Made by a program: the position numbers and the translations under genes. Of a DNA stretch of 64,000 nucleotides, positions 44,112 to 53,765 are shown piece by piece. The notes under the pieces were generated by a model. The model was not told the DNA's origin and ran no database searches. It worked only from the letters and a program-made list of their open reading frames with translations. The first letter of the stretch is position 1; the number at the start of each line of letters is the position of its first letter. The DNA comes from an uncultured Caulobacteraceae bacterium (GTDB lineage: Bacteria > Pseudomonadota > Alphaproteobacteria > Caulobacterales > Caulobacteraceae): NCBI GenBank assembly GCA_903923135.1, contig CAIXWN010000080.1, positions 37,313-101,312 of the forward strand, in the 5' to 3' direction.

Positions 44112-45116
44112 ATGTCCGACGCCACCGGCCGCCTGCCACGGCTCCGCAACGCTCACAGCCACATGTGGATCCTGGGCGTCGTCGGTATCGCCGTCGGCGC
44201 GGCGATGATGATCCTTCTGCCGCAGTTGAAGGTCGCCTCCACCTCCGTGCTGCTCTTCGCGGGCTTTCACGTGCTCGGCGCGATCGTGCTGCTTTCCTCG
44301 GCCTGGGCGGTGGGACTGCGGCGCTGGGCGCGGCGGCTTGCGCCGGCGAGGCCGGCGAAGGGCTACGACTTCGGCTGGGGCTCCGGCTGGATGAACGGCC
44401 TGGCCATCGCCGCCCTGGTCGCCCTGACCGCGGCGGTCGCGATCGAGATCCAGTGGCGGACTCTCTGGCCCCTGGCTTTCTGCGCCGTCGCCCTGGCGGT
44501 GCTTTGTCTCACCGGCGCCCAGATCATGCGCGGCTTTCAGCGGGCCGATCAGGTGGTCCTGCCCATGGTCGACCTGCTGCGAGGCGAGGGGAGCCGGGTG
44601 CTGGACGCCGGCTGCGGCTCCGGCCGCACCACCATCGCCCTGGGCAGGGTGTTGGGAGCCGGCCGGATCGTGGCTGTCGACCGGTTCGACGCCGGCTATA
44701 TCGAGGATGGCGGCCGCGCCCTTCTGGAGCGCAATCTGAACCTGGCCGGTCTCTCGGAAAAGGTCACCATCGCCACCGCCGACCTGACCGAACTTCCCTT
44801 CCCGGCGGGCGATTTCGACGCCGCCGTCAGCACCCACGTCTATGACCACCTGGGCGCCGCCAAGGCCAAAGGCCTGCAGGAGATCTGGCGCGTGCTCAAA
44901 CCCGGCGGCCGTTTCTTGATGGGGGTGTGGACGCCAGGCTGGTCGATGTTCGCCGTCGCCAACCTGTTCTCCCTTTTGCTGACCTCCAAGACGGCCTGGC
45001 GGCGAATGGCCCAGCAGGCCGGTTTCACCATCGCCGACGAGGGACAGTTCAACCATGTTTGGTTCGTACTGCTCGAGAAGCCGTCGCCCGCCCCGCCTCC
45101 CGCCAGCCCGGCCTGA
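44112..45116 (+). CDS. Membrane-anchored class I SAM-dependent methyltransferase in a metal-efflux operon
   Basis: A 334-residue protein with two parts. Residues 1-140 hold four predicted helices (about 19-37, 45-69, 94-111, 118-137) with Arg-rich loops. Residues 150-320 are a methyltransferase: VLDAGCGSGRTT at 163-174, VAVDRFDAGYI, a D-x-L acidic motif (TADLTELPFPAGDFDAAVS) and WRVLKPGGRFLMGVW. It begins 11 bases after the regulator, with GAAGGGA as ribosome site, and ends 5 bases before rcnA. Substrate unknown: a lipid, a quinone-like compound, a metal-binding metabolite or the metalloid itself are all open. Confidence 0.82.
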   Translation: MSDATGRLPRLRNAHSHMWILGVVGIAVGAAMMILLPQLKVASTSVLLFAGFHVLGAIVLLSSAWAVGLRRWARRLAPARPAKGYDFGWGSGWMNGLAIAALVALTAAVAIEIQWRTLWPLAFCAVALAVLCLTGAQIMRGFQRADQVVLPMVDLLRGEGSRVLDAGCGSGRTTIALGRVLGAGRIVAVDRFDAGYIEDGGRALLERNLNLAGLSEKVTIATADLTELPFPAGDFDAAVSTHVYDHLGAAKAKGLQEIWRVLKPGGRFLMGVWTPGWSMFAVANLFSLLLTSKTAWRRMAQQAGFTIADEGQFNHVWFVLLEKPSPAPPPASPA

Positions 45117-45121
45117 CCGTC

Positions 45122-46006
45122 GTGCCCGACATCATCGCCCTGATCCGCGCCGGGGCGACCAACCTTTGGCTGTTCATGCCCAGCGCCGTTTTGCTTGGAG
45201 CCCTGCACGGCCTGGAGCCGGGTCATTCCAAGACGATGATGGCGGCCTTCATCGTGGCGATCCGCGGAACGGTCGCGCAGGCGGTGCTGCTTGGGCTGTC
45301 GGCGACGCTATCGCACACCGCCGTGGTCTGGGCCGTCGCCCTGGGTGGCCTCTATTTCTGCGAGCGGCTGAACCTGACCGCCAGCGAACCGGTCTTTCAG
45401 CTCGCCTCGGCGGGTTTGATGCTGGCGGTCTCCGGCTGGATGGTCTGGCGGACCTGGCGGGAGAACAGGATCAGCGACGCGCACGGTCATATGGACGACC
45501 ATGGGCATGATCAGGACCACGACCACGGGCATCCGCGCGGTCATGATCACAGCCACCAACACAACGTCGCTCACGCCTATGGGGACACCGCCGCAGCCGA
45601 CCGGTTCCAGGATGCTCACGCGCGGGCGCACGCCGCCCAGATCGAGCGGCGGTTCGCGGGCGGCCGGGCCACCACGGGCCAGATCATCGTCTTCGGTCTG
45701 ACCGGAGGCCTCGTTCCCTGCCCTGCCTCCATAACCGTCCTGCTGCTCTGTCTGCAGCTGAAGCAGATCGCCATGGGGGCAGCGCTGGTGCTGGGCTTTT
45801 CGCTCGGACTGGCCGCAACGATGGTCTCGGTGGGCATTGTCGCCGCCATTGGCCTGCGTCAGGCCGAGCGACGATGGGCCGGGGCCTTCGCCGCCCTGGC
45901 GCGGCGGGCGCCCTATGCGTCAGGGGCGCTGATCGCCGCAGTCAGTCTGGCGCTTGCCGCCCAGGCCCTGGTCGCCCTGAACAGCCCGGCGTTCCCGCGT
46001 CAGTAG
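45122..46006 (+). CDS. rcnA: Nickel/cobalt efflux protein RcnA-like (NicO family)
   Basis: A 294-residue inner-membrane exporter. HGLEPGHSKTMM (residues 29-40) is the NicO family metal motif, LGLSATLSHTAVVW the second. A cytoplasmic or periplasmic loop at residues 121-151 carries twelve histidines interleaved with Asp and Gly, as in E. coli RcnA. GLVPCPASITVLLL begins the C-terminal half. GTG 45122 is the start. Expected to export Ni(II) and Co(II); its 3' end overlaps convergent gshA by 7 bases. Confidence 0.92.
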   Translation: MPDIIALIRAGATNLWLFMPSAVLLGALHGLEPGHSKTMMAAFIVAIRGTVAQAVLLGLSATLSHTAVVWAVALGGLYFCERLNLTASEPVFQLASAGLMLAVSGWMVWRTWRENRISDAHGHMDDHGHDQDHDHGHPRGHDHSHQHNVAHAYGDTAAADRFQDAHARAHAAQIERRFAGGRATTGQIIVFGLTGGLVPCPASITVLLLCLQLKQIAMGAALVLGFSLGLAATMVSVGIVAAIGLRQAERRWAGAFAALARRAPYASGALIAAVSLALAAQALVALNSPAFPRQ

Positions 46007-47373
46007 GCGAACGCCTCGAAGGCCCGGCTGACGTCGCCACCCCAGGCGCCATGATACAGGGCCAGAGCCCGGTCGGCGGCGGTGAGACCGGACTCGGCGA
46101 TCTGTTGCAGGGGACCCAGATAGCCGGTCTCGTCCACCAGCCCGCCGGAGAGGCGGGCGCGGGCCTTCAGGCCCTGTGCGGCGATGGCCACCAGATCGCG
46201 GGCCACGTCGCGCACCGACCGGCCGGCGACCTGGGCGCCCAGCGCCTGGCGGGGGACGTCCCGGATCAGCGCGGCGCGGTCCTCCTGGCTCCAGCCCTTG
46301 CACAGGTCCCATGCCGCCGCCTGGGCTGCGGGGTCGTAGAGGATGCCGGTCCAGAGCGCCGGGAGGGCGCACAGGGCCTCCACCCCGCCGCCATCGGCCC
46401 CGCGCATCTCAAGATACTGCTTGAGTCGCACCTCCGGGAAGATCGTGCTGGTATGGTCGGCCCAGTCCTTCAGGGTCGGCCGCTCGCCAGGCAGTTCGGG
46501 CAGGCGGCCCTCCATGAAGTCGGCGAAGGAGCGGCCGGCCACGTCGATATAGAGGCCCTGGCGCTTGACGAAATACATCGGCACCTGCAGCGCGTAGCGG
46601 GCATAGGTCTCGAATCCGAACCCGTCCCCGAAGACGAAGCCGAGCATTCCGGTGCGGTCCGCGTCAGTATCGGTCCAGACATCGGCGCGGGCGGTGAGGA
46701 AGCCGCTGGGCCGGCCCTCGACGAAGGGCGAATTGGCGAACAGGGCCGTGACGATGGGTTGCAGAGCGAGGGACACGCGGAACTTGTCCACCATGTCGGC
46801 CTCGGATTCGAAATCGAGGTTGGCCTGTACGGTGCAGGTGCGGAACATCATGTCCAGTCCCTTGCCGCCGACCTTGGGCATGTAGTTGCGCATGATCCGG
46901 TAGCGGCCCTTGGGCATCACCGGAATCTCGTCGCGCCGCCATTGGGGGGTAAACCCCAGGCCAAGGAAGCCCAGGCCCAGTTCGTCGGCCACCGTGCGCA
47001 CCTCATCGAGGTGCTGGCCGGTTTCGGCGCAGATGTCGTGCATGGTCGCAAGAGGCGCGCCGGACAGCTCGAACTGTCCCCCGGGCTCCAGGCTGATATT
47101 CGCCATCCCGCGCGACAGGCCGATCAGGGTCTCGCCGCCCTCGGCGGTCGCCTCATAGGTCCCGGTCCAGCCGAAACGCATCAAGCCGGTCATCAGGGCG
47201 TGGATGCCGTCGGGGCCGTCATAGGCCACCGGCGCGTGGCTGGCCTTGCGGAAGACGAACTTCTCGTGCTCGGCGCCCACCCGGAATTCAGATTTCGGCT
47301 TGGCGCCGATCCCGAACCAGGCGGTCAGATCCTCGAACGTCAGGGGACCGTCGTCGCAAAGCGTCTCAGCCAT
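46000..47373 (-). CDS. gshA: Glutamate-cysteine ligase (plant/alphaproteobacterial type)
   Basis: A 457-residue GCS2-family enzyme, first step of glutathione synthesis in the cytoplasm. EFRVGAEHEKFVF opens the ATP-grasp-like active site, ISLEPGGQFELSGAPL is the central motif, and RIMRNYMPKVGGKGLDMM plus MFRTCTVQANLDF complete the glutamate/Mg region. Length is typical. Glutathione is used by gloB, the GST and probably the peroxiredoxin in this window, and it buffers metals, which suits its position beside the efflux operon, though the two are convergent and not co-transcribed. Confidence 0.95.
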   Translation of the reverse strand: MAETLCDDGPLTFEDLTAWFGIGAKPKSEFRVGAEHEKFVFRKASHAPVAYDGPDGIHALMTGLMRFGWTGTYEATAEGGETLIGLSRGMANISLEPGGQFELSGAPLATMHDICAETGQHLDEVRTVADELGLGFLGLGFTPQWRRDEIPVMPKGRYRIMRNYMPKVGGKGLDMMFRTCTVQANLDFESEADMVDKFRVSLALQPIVTALFANSPFVEGRPSGFLTARADVWTDTDADRTGMLGFVFGDGFGFETYARYALQVPMYFVKRQGLYIDVAGRSFADFMEGRLPELPGERPTLKDWADHTSTIFPEVRLKQYLEMRGADGGGVEALCALPALWTGILYDPAAQAAAWDLCKGWSQEDRAALIRDVPRQALGAQVAGRSVRDVARDLVAIAAQGLKARARLSGGLVDETGYLGPLQQIAESGLTAADRALALYHGAWGGDVSRAFEAFAY

Positions 47374-47435
47374 CCGGGTCCCTTTTCCGACGTGATTCCT
47401 GAACTTTGTTCACTTGGCCCGCCGCGCGCAGAACC

Positions 47436-48161
47436 TCAAGCCCCCCGCCAGTCACCCAATGCCGATTGCCAGAGGCTCAGGGCGGCGATGGCGGCGGTGT
47501 CAGCGCGGAGAATTCGCGGCCCGAGGGATACGGGCGTAGCGGCGGAGAGGGCGCGGATGACCCCCCGCTCGGAGTCGGAGAAGCCCCCCTCCGGTCCGAC
47601 AAGCACCGCCCAGGGGCCTGCTCCGGCCGCCGGCAGGGCGACGGCGGCGGGTGGCGCATCACCAGCCTCGTCACAGAACATCAGCCGCCGGTCCGCCCCC
47701 CAGGTCGCCAGGATGCGGGCGAGCGGTTCGGGCGCGACGATGATGGGGGCGTCCAGACGGCCAGTCTGTTCGGCGGCCTCGACGGCGATGGCGCCAAGCC
47801 TCGCGACGTTGGCGCGGTCGGCATTGGTGCGCTCCGTGACGGTCAGACGCACCCGGCGCACCCCCAGTTCGGCGGCCTTCTCGATGATCGCTTCCAGGCG
47901 TGGCCGCTTGACCAGGGCGACGATGAGCTCGACGTCGGGACAAGAGGCCTGCGGCCGGACGCGCGACTCCACGGTCAGCGAGCAGCCACGTTTAGAGATT
48001 TCGGCAAGCCGCGCCAGCCACTCGCCATCCCGGCCGTTGAACACCAGCAGCTTGCCGTCGAGGCCCAGACGCATGACCCGGACCAGATAATGGGCCTGCT
48101 CGGGGCTCGGGGTGAACCGGGCGGCAGCCTTCAGATCGACGTCGACGAATAGCCGGATCAA
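47436..48161 (-). CDS. rsmE: 16S rRNA (uracil-1498-N3)-methyltransferase RsmE
   Basis: A 241-residue SPOUT-class methyltransferase. MIRLFVDVDL is the usual PUA-like start, HYLVRVMRL the next signature; the knot region has AVLVGPEGGFSDSERG and SLGPRILRADTAAIAALSLWQ. The start is TTG 48161, preceded by TGAGG about 9 bases upstream, only 9 bases after the MFS gene stop. Modifies U1498 in the decoding region of the small subunit. Confidence 0.94.
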   Translation of the reverse strand: MIRLFVDVDLKAAARFTPSPEQAHYLVRVMRLGLDGKLLVFNGRDGEWLARLAEISKRGCSLTVESRVRPQASCPDVELIVALVKRPRLEAIIEKAAELGVRRVRLTVTERTNADRANVARLGAIAVEAAEQTGRLDAPIIVAPEPLARILATWGADRRLMFCDEAGDAPPAAVALPAAGAGPWAVLVGPEGGFSDSERGVIRALSAATPVSLGPRILRADTAAIAALSLWQSALGDWRGA

Positions 48162-48170
48162 CGCAGGGCC

Positions 48171-49622
48171 TCAGGCCTCGTCCGGCCGGTCGCCGCCACG
48201 CACGAACATCAGCCCGACAAACCCCAGGAACAACAGCACGATTACGGTGGCGAAACCCCCTTGCTGGGTCTTGAAGATGCGTGTGCCCTGGTTGACCAGG
48301 AACGGTCCCAGCCAGCTCGTGGCGGTGCCGGAGAGGGCGTAGACGCCGAAGAAGGCGCCCGTCTGTTCCGGCGGCGTCAGGCGGGTGAGCAGGGTGCGGC
48401 TGGAGGCGTAGTGGGCGGTGATGAACACCGCGTTGGAGAAGCCTATGGCGAGGAACACCCATTCGGGCAGGGTGCGGAAGAAGGGACCGGCCCACAGGTG
48501 GGCGTGGGCGTGGCTGTCCCAAGGCCAGAAGTACAGGATCTGGTCGGGGCCCATGCCCAGCAGGGCGATGATGCCGAGCAGCGACATGCCGATCTCCAGT
48601 TGCACGGCGCGCTTGGGCCCCAGGCCATTGTCGAGCCAGCGCCCGACAAAGCCGCCCAGCACCGCCAGGATGCTGAGAATGATGCCATAGAATAGCATCT
48701 CCAGGGCCCGCCACTTCATCACCCCGGTGGCGTAGACCCCAGCATAGATGAGGATGGCGGTCATGCCGTCGACATAGAACATCCGCGAGGCGAGGAAGAT
48801 CGCCGCGTTGCGGTACCGGCCCACCGTCCGGACCATGGACCACAGATCGGACGCGCCGCTGCGCAGGGCCGTCAGCACCGGCACGCCCGTGGCCGCCGCA
48901 TCGGGGGTGAACAGGAAAAACGGCAGGGAACCCAGGGCGAACACCCCGGCCGCCAGAAGCGCCACCACCCGCTCAGGCTGGTGCAGCGAACGCTGCAGGC
49001 CGAAAAGCGGGGCGTGCGGCAGCCAGGTCCAGGTGGCGGTCTCGGGCAGGCCCGGCAGGGCGAAAGCCCAGGCGGTGAACGCCAGGGCGGCGAGGCCAAA
49101 GAAGTTGCCGAGCGCCAGCGCCAGCCCCGAGGCCTTGTGAGCCGCTCCCAGGCCCGCCGCCCGGACGAGCAGGGAATTGTGCAGCACCTCCGACCAGGTG
49201 AACAGGATGCCCACGGCGGTGGTGATCATCAGGGTCTGGGTGACGCTCAGGCCGGTGTGGTCGGCCTTGGAGAAGTAGAGGCTGGCCGTAAGCGGGACCA
49301 TCAGCAGAACCAGGATCGCCAGCCAGATCTTCCGCCGCCCAAGCTTGTCGATGGAGGCGCCGAGGAAGGGAGCGGTCGCCATCACCGCCCAGCCGGAATA
49401 CTGGCTCCAGCGCGAGATGACCTCCTGGCCGCGCACCGCGTCGCCCACCACCGTCTGGGCCACATAGGGCATGAAGATGTAGATGGTGATCAGGATCACA
49501 TAGGGGTTTCGCGCGCCCTCGAAGAGCGACCAGCACGCCGCTCCCAGCGTGAGCGGGGCCTTCGAATCGTAGACCGAGGGCGGCAGCACCCCAAGGTCCT
49601 CTTCGGAAATCGCCTCGCTCAA
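48171..49622 (-). CDS. MFS transporter (UMF1/Atg22-like)
   Basis: A carrier of about 483 residues and 11-12 helices. ACWSLFEGARNPYVILITIYIFMPY at the N-terminus and GASIDKLGRRKIWLAILVLL (MFS loop 2-3 motif) are clear; NAVFITAHYASSRTLLTRLTPPEQTGAFFGVYALSG is typical of UMF1-like members. TTG 49622 is taken as start because GGGAGG lies 7 bases upstream; GTG 49637 is in the same frame but would include that ribosome site. Substrate unknown. Possibly co-transcribed with rsmE. Confidence 0.87.
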   Translation of the reverse strand: MSEAISEEDLGVLPPSVYDSKAPLTLGAACWSLFEGARNPYVILITIYIFMPYVAQTVVGDAVRGQEVISRWSQYSGWAVMATAPFLGASIDKLGRRKIWLAILVLLMVPLTASLYFSKADHTGLSVTQTLMITTAVGILFTWSEVLHNSLLVRAAGLGAAHKASGLALALGNFFGLAALAFTAWAFALPGLPETATWTWLPHAPLFGLQRSLHQPERVVALLAAGVFALGSLPFFLFTPDAAATGVPVLTALRSGASDLWSMVRTVGRYRNAAIFLASRMFYVDGMTAILIYAGVYATGVMKWRALEMLFYGIILSILAVLGGFVGRWLDNGLGPKRAVQLEIGMSLLGIIALLGMGPDQILYFWPWDSHAHAHLWAGPFFRTLPEWVFLAIGFSNAVFITAHYASSRTLLTRLTPPEQTGAFFGVYALSGTATSWLGPFLVNQGTRIFKTQQGGFATVIVLLFLGFVGLMFVRGGDRPDEA

Positions 49623-49730
49623 ACGCCCGCCTCCCACATGGGCGGTCTGGCGCCGCCCCGTGGGATCAACCTAGCTGTGTTCGGGGGAATGTCAGGCGAA
49701 ACTTCGGCCGCTCCGGCGAACACCCGCCGG

Positions 49731-50282
49731 TCAGAGTCCGGGAAGCTTGATGGCGCCGCCGGGGCTGCGGGAGATGACCACCGTGTGGTTGCCGGTCAGG
49801 CCGGCGATCCGCTGGGCCTCGGCGGCGGCGTCAACCGGAGTCGAGGTGTTGGCGTCGGCGGACGGCGCCGTGGCGGGCTGACCCTTCTTCCAGAAGATCA
49901 CCCAGTCGGCGAAGCTCTTGTCCTTGTGCGCGAGGGCGCCGAACTCGTCGTCGACGACATAACGGATCAGCGGGTCGGCCTTGTCGCCCCCCGCCTTGGT
50001 GACCAGAAGCTTCTCGCCGTCGGAGCGGACCTCGGCCTGGCGTTGACCCAGCAGGGCGGTGCGCGCCGCGCTTTGCGGCTGCAGTTCCTGCGGCCGCGGC
50101 TCGCCGGGCGTGGGCGGACGCAGGGCGTAGTCGGGCGGCAGGACCAGGGGCGCCTTGGTCACCACGCGGAATTCGTCGGGGGTGATCTTGCTCAGCCCCA
50201 GGGCGTGCGAGGCCGACTGGCACCCGCCCAGGCCGGCCGCCCCCAGGAAAGAGGCCGCAAGGAGCAAACGGGTCAAACGCAT
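49731..50282 (-). CDS. DUF3035 family lipoprotein
   Basis: A 183-residue exported protein with a lipobox: hydrophobic LLLAASFLGAAGLGGC, so Cys21 is probably lipidated. TPDEFRVVTKAPLVLPPDYALRPPTPGEPRPQ is the DUF3035 signature. The rest is polar and disordered-looking, ending PGGAIKLPGL. Function unknown, often encoded next to lspA or M16 peptidase genes. It lies 79 bases downstream of lspA and, being a lipoprotein, is itself a client of LspA. Confidence 0.88.
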   Translation of the reverse strand: MRLTRLLLAASFLGAAGLGGCQSASHALGLSKITPDEFRVVTKAPLVLPPDYALRPPTPGEPRPQELQPQSAARTALLGQRQAEVRSDGEKLLVTKAGGDKADPLIRYVVDDEFGALAHKDKSFADWVIFWKKGQPATAPSADANTSTPVDAAAEAQRIAGLTGNHTVVISRSPGGAIKLPGL

Positions 50283-50361
50283 CAGCAGGTCTTCCTCAAA
50301 GGGCCGCCCCGGCCATCCGGGACATCGATACCGCATTCGCCGCCCCGGCGCCAACCGGCGT

Positions 50362-50862
50362 TCAGGCGTCCGCCTTGCGGCTGGTGAACAGACTTTCAGC
50401 CAGCAGGACCAGCACCCCGACGGTGATGCCGCTGTCGGCGATGTTGAAGATCCACGGGAACATGAGGGGATGAACGTCGATGAAGTCGACGACGGCCCCA
50501 AGCCGCACCCGGTCGATGAGATTGCCCACCGCGCCGCCGAGGATCAGGCCAACGGCCACGCCGGTGACCATGCGGTCCGCCCGCCGCACCCAGAGGACCA
50601 GGACTAGGCTGGCGGCCAGGGAAAAGGCCGCCAGGGCCCAGCGGGTCCACGGGGCGTGGGTCTGGAAGAAGCCGAAGCTGATGCCGTCGTTGCTCACCAG
50701 GGTGAAGGACAGCGGCCAGACCATCGGCTGCGAATCGCCCACCGTCAGGCCCAGGGACCCGACGACCCAGCGCTTGAGGAGTTGATCCAGAACGATCACC
50801 ACAGCCGCCAGCACAAAGGCCAGGGCCGCAGGCCGGTTGATGAAGGCCTTGGACGGCGTCAT
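50362..50862 (-). CDS. lspA: Lipoprotein signal peptidase (signal peptidase II)
   Basis: A 166-residue, four-helix aspartyl protease that removes the signal peptide of prolipoproteins after diacylglycerol transfer. Catalytic Asp117 in GNLIDRVRLG and Asp143 in FNIADSGITVG are both present; VLDQLLKRWV is the first-helix signature. ATG 50862 overlaps the ileS stop (ATGA), the common ileS-lspA coupling. Confidence 0.95.
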   Translation of the reverse strand: MTPSKAFINRPAALAFVLAAVVIVLDQLLKRWVVGSLGLTVGDSQPMVWPLSFTLVSNDGISFGFFQTHAPWTRWALAAFSLAASLVLVLWVRRADRMVTGVAVGLILGGAVGNLIDRVRLGAVVDFIDVHPLMFPWIFNIADSGITVGVLVLLAESLFTSRKADA

Positions 50863-53765
50863 CGGCGGGCGGCGTCCCAGTGGGCGACCGCGTCGGCATC
50901 GCGCAGCGACAGTTCCGGATAGACCGGATCGGAGCCTACCTCGGGGAGGATGCGCCAGGAGCGGGCGCACTTTCGCCCCTCCGCCCTCAGCGGTTCGACC
51001 GCCACCCCGGCGACGCCGTCCAGCCGGAAGGCGTCCACGGGACCCTCGCCGGCGATCAGCGTCGCCTGGCTGCTGCGGAACACCTCGGCGGCGTCGAGGC
51101 CGTCGAAAGCGGCCAGAAGTTCGGGGTCGGCGATGTGCACCCGGGGCGCCGCCTCGAGCGCGCCGCCGAGCCGTTTTTCCCGCCGCTCAATCTCCAGCGC
51201 GCCGGTGACCACCCGGGTGACGCGCTCGAGGCGCTCCCAACGGGCGGCCTCGGCGTCGTTTCGCCAGGACTCAGGGGTCGAGGGAAACACCCGAAGGCCA
51301 TTGTGACCAGCGTCCGGGAAACGCGTACTCCAGGCCTCTTCCATGGTGAAGGCCAGCAGGGGGCCCAGCCAGATCGTCAGTCGCTCGAACACCAGATCCA
51401 TCACCGTGCGGCAGGCGCGGCGGCGAACGGAGTCGGGACGGTCGCAGTAGAGCGCGTCGCGGCGCACGTCGAAGAACAGGGCTGAAAGATCGTTGGAGCA
51501 GAAGTCGGCCAGGGGGCGCACGACGGCGGCGAAGTCGAAGCGGCCATAGGCGTCGCGCACAGCCCCGTCGAGAGTCCAAAGGCGGTGCAGAATGAACCGT
51601 TCCAGTGGCGGCATGGCCTCGGGCGCCACCCGCTCGGCTTCCGAGAAGCCGTCAAGCGCGCCCAGAAGGTACCTCAGGGTGTTACGCAGCTTGCGATAGG
51701 CGTCGGCGGTGGTCTGCAGGATCGTCGGGCCGATCCGCTGATCCTCGGAATAGTCGGTCAGGGCGGTCCAGAGGCGCAGGATCTCGGCGCCGCTCTTGGC
51801 GGTGATGTCCTGGGGTTCGATACTGTTGCCGAGTGACTTGGACATCTTCTCCCCCTTCTCGTCGAGGGTGAAGCCATGGGTCATCAGCGCCTTGTAGGGC
51901 GCCCGGCCGCGGGTGCCGCAGGCCTCCAGCAGGGAAGACTGGAACCAGCCACGGTGCTGGTCGGAGCCTTCCGAATAGACATCCGCGGGCCAGTGGGTGT
52001 CGTTGCGCCCCTCAAGGGTGAAGGCGTGGGTCGAACCGGAGTCGAACCACACGTCGAGGATGTCCTCGACCTTTTCATAGTCGTCGGGGTCGTGATCGCC
52101 GAGGAAGTCCGAAGCCGGGCGTGTGAACCAGGCGTCCGCGCCTTCCTGGGCGATCAGATCAACGATGCGGGCGTTTACCGCCGGATCGGCCAGAGGGGCC
52201 CCGGTGGTCTTGTCGACGAACATCGCCAGGGGCGAGCCCCAGGCGCGCTGACGGCTGATGAGCCAGTCTGGTCGGCTCTCGACCATGGCCCGGATGCGGT
52301 TACGGCCGCTCTCCGGATAGAAGGCGGTGGCGTCAATGGCGTCGAGCGCCGTCTGGCGAAGGGTGCGCCCGCCGTGAGCCGGGGTTTTCAGAGGCTGGTC
52401 CATGCGGATGAACCACTGTGGCGTATTGCGGAAGATCACCGGAGCCTTGGAGCGCCAGGAATGCGGATAGCTGTGCTCCAGCCGGCCGCGGGCCAGCAGG
52501 GTTCCGGCTTCGATCAGACTGGCGATCACCGCGGTGTTGGCCGGTCCGAACTTGCCAGACTTCTTGCCCTCGGTCTCGAGCACCTTGAGGCCGCCGAACA
52601 GGGGCACATCGGGGAAATAGGCGCCGTTCTCGTCCACGGTCTCGGGGATGTCGCGGCGGCCGCTGGCGATCCAGACGACGTAGTCGTCGGCGCCGTGGCC
52701 GGGCGCCGTGTGGACGAAGCCCGTGCCGGCGTCCTCGGTGACATGGTCGCCAGCCAGCAACGGAACCTCGAAGCCATAACCCGCGTCAAGGGCCGCCAGC
52801 GGATGGGCGAGCACCAGCCCGTCCGGATCCTGTGTCGCCACGTGTCGCCAGGTCCCGATCCGCGCGGCCTGACGAACCTCCTCGGCCAACTTTTCCGCGA
52901 CGACGAAGCGCTCTCCGACCCTCGCCCAGGGTTCGAACGCCAGGCCCTCTTCCAGGGCCTCGACCTCATAGAGTCCGTACGCGATCTTCGGGTTGTAGGC
53001 GACCGCGCGATTGGCGGGAATCGTCCAGGGGGTCGTGGTCCAGATCACAACGGCGGCGCCCTTCACCGCGTCCGGCCCCGAGGTCACCGGGAACTTCACC
53101 CAGACGGTGGGCGAGACGTGATCGTGGTATTCCACCTCGGCGTCGGCAAGGGCGGTGCGCTCCACCGGGCTCCACATCACCGGCTTGGAGCCGCGATAGA
53201 CCTGACCCGTGGCGACGAACTTGTGGAACTCCGCGACGATCGCCGCTTCGGACGTAAAGTCCATGGTGGCGTATCGGCCGTTCCAGTCGCCAAGCACGCC
53301 AAGCCGCTGGAACTCCTTCGACTGGGCGCTGATCCAGCCACCGGCGTACTCGCGGCAGCGGGCGCGGAACTCGGCCTTGGAGACCTCGTCCTTACGACGG
53401 CCCTTGGCGCGGAATTCTTCCTCGATCTTCCATTCTATGGGCAGGCCGTGGCAGTCCCAGCCGGGCACGTAGTCGACGTCATAACCGAGGGCCAGGCGCG
53501 AACGGACGACGAAATCCTTTAGCAGCTTGTCCAGGGCGTGACCGATGTGGATGGCGCCGTTGGCGTAGGGCGGGCCGTCATGCAGCACGAACAGTGGCGC
53601 GCCTGCGGCCTGGCGGGCCGCGCGGGCCTGCTCATAGAGACCGGCGGTGGCCTCGAGCAGGCGCGGTTCCAGTTGCGGCAAACCGCCACGCATGGGGAAG
53701 GTCGTCTGGGGCAGGAAGATCGTTTCCCGGTAGTCCCGGGATTGAACGTCGGCGTCGTCGGGCAT
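50859..53765 (-). CDS. ileS: Isoleucyl-tRNA synthetase
   Basis: A 968-residue class I synthetase. HIGH is at residues 73-76 (PYANGAIHIGHALDK) and KMSKS at 640-644. The CP1 editing domain lies between, with TTPWTIPANRAVAYNP. The C-terminus (RKCARSWRILPEVGSDPVYPEL) lacks the four-cysteine zinc finger of the E. coli enzyme, as in other alphaproteobacterial IleRS. Full length. First gene of an ileS-lspA-DUF3035 unit. Confidence 0.97.
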   Translation of the reverse strand: MPDDADVQSRDYRETIFLPQTTFPMRGGLPQLEPRLLEATAGLYEQARAARQAAGAPLFVLHDGPPYANGAIHIGHALDKLLKDFVVRSRLALGYDVDYVPGWDCHGLPIEWKIEEEFRAKGRRKDEVSKAEFRARCREYAGGWISAQSKEFQRLGVLGDWNGRYATMDFTSEAAIVAEFHKFVATGQVYRGSKPVMWSPVERTALADAEVEYHDHVSPTVWVKFPVTSGPDAVKGAAVVIWTTTPWTIPANRAVAYNPKIAYGLYEVEALEEGLAFEPWARVGERFVVAEKLAEEVRQAARIGTWRHVATQDPDGLVLAHPLAALDAGYGFEVPLLAGDHVTEDAGTGFVHTAPGHGADDYVVWIASGRRDIPETVDENGAYFPDVPLFGGLKVLETEGKKSGKFGPANTAVIASLIEAGTLLARGRLEHSYPHSWRSKAPVIFRNTPQWFIRMDQPLKTPAHGGRTLRQTALDAIDATAFYPESGRNRIRAMVESRPDWLISRQRAWGSPLAMFVDKTTGAPLADPAVNARIVDLIAQEGADAWFTRPASDFLGDHDPDDYEKVEDILDVWFDSGSTHAFTLEGRNDTHWPADVYSEGSDQHRGWFQSSLLEACGTRGRAPYKALMTHGFTLDEKGEKMSKSLGNSIEPQDITAKSGAEILRLWTALTDYSEDQRIGPTILQTTADAYRKLRNTLRYLLGALDGFSEAERVAPEAMPPLERFILHRLWTLDGAVRDAYGRFDFAAVVRPLADFCSNDLSALFFDVRRDALYCDRPDSVRRRACRTVMDLVFERLTIWLGPLLAFTMEEAWSTRFPDAGHNGLRVFPSTPESWRNDAEAARWERLERVTRVVTGALEIERREKRLGGALEAAPRVHIADPELLAAFDGLDAAEVFRSSQATLIAGEGPVDAFRLDGVAGVAVEPLRAEGRKCARSWRILPEVGSDPVYPELSLRDADAVAHWDAARR

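Noticed and set aside
45874..48090. 738-codon plus-strand frame across gshA and rsmE
   Set aside because: Spans two unrelated genes on the other strand and has biased composition; not a protein.
51876..53522. 548-codon plus-strand frame opposite ileS
   Set aside because: Shadow of isoleucyl-tRNA synthetase, which has intact HIGH and KMSKS motifs on the minus strand.
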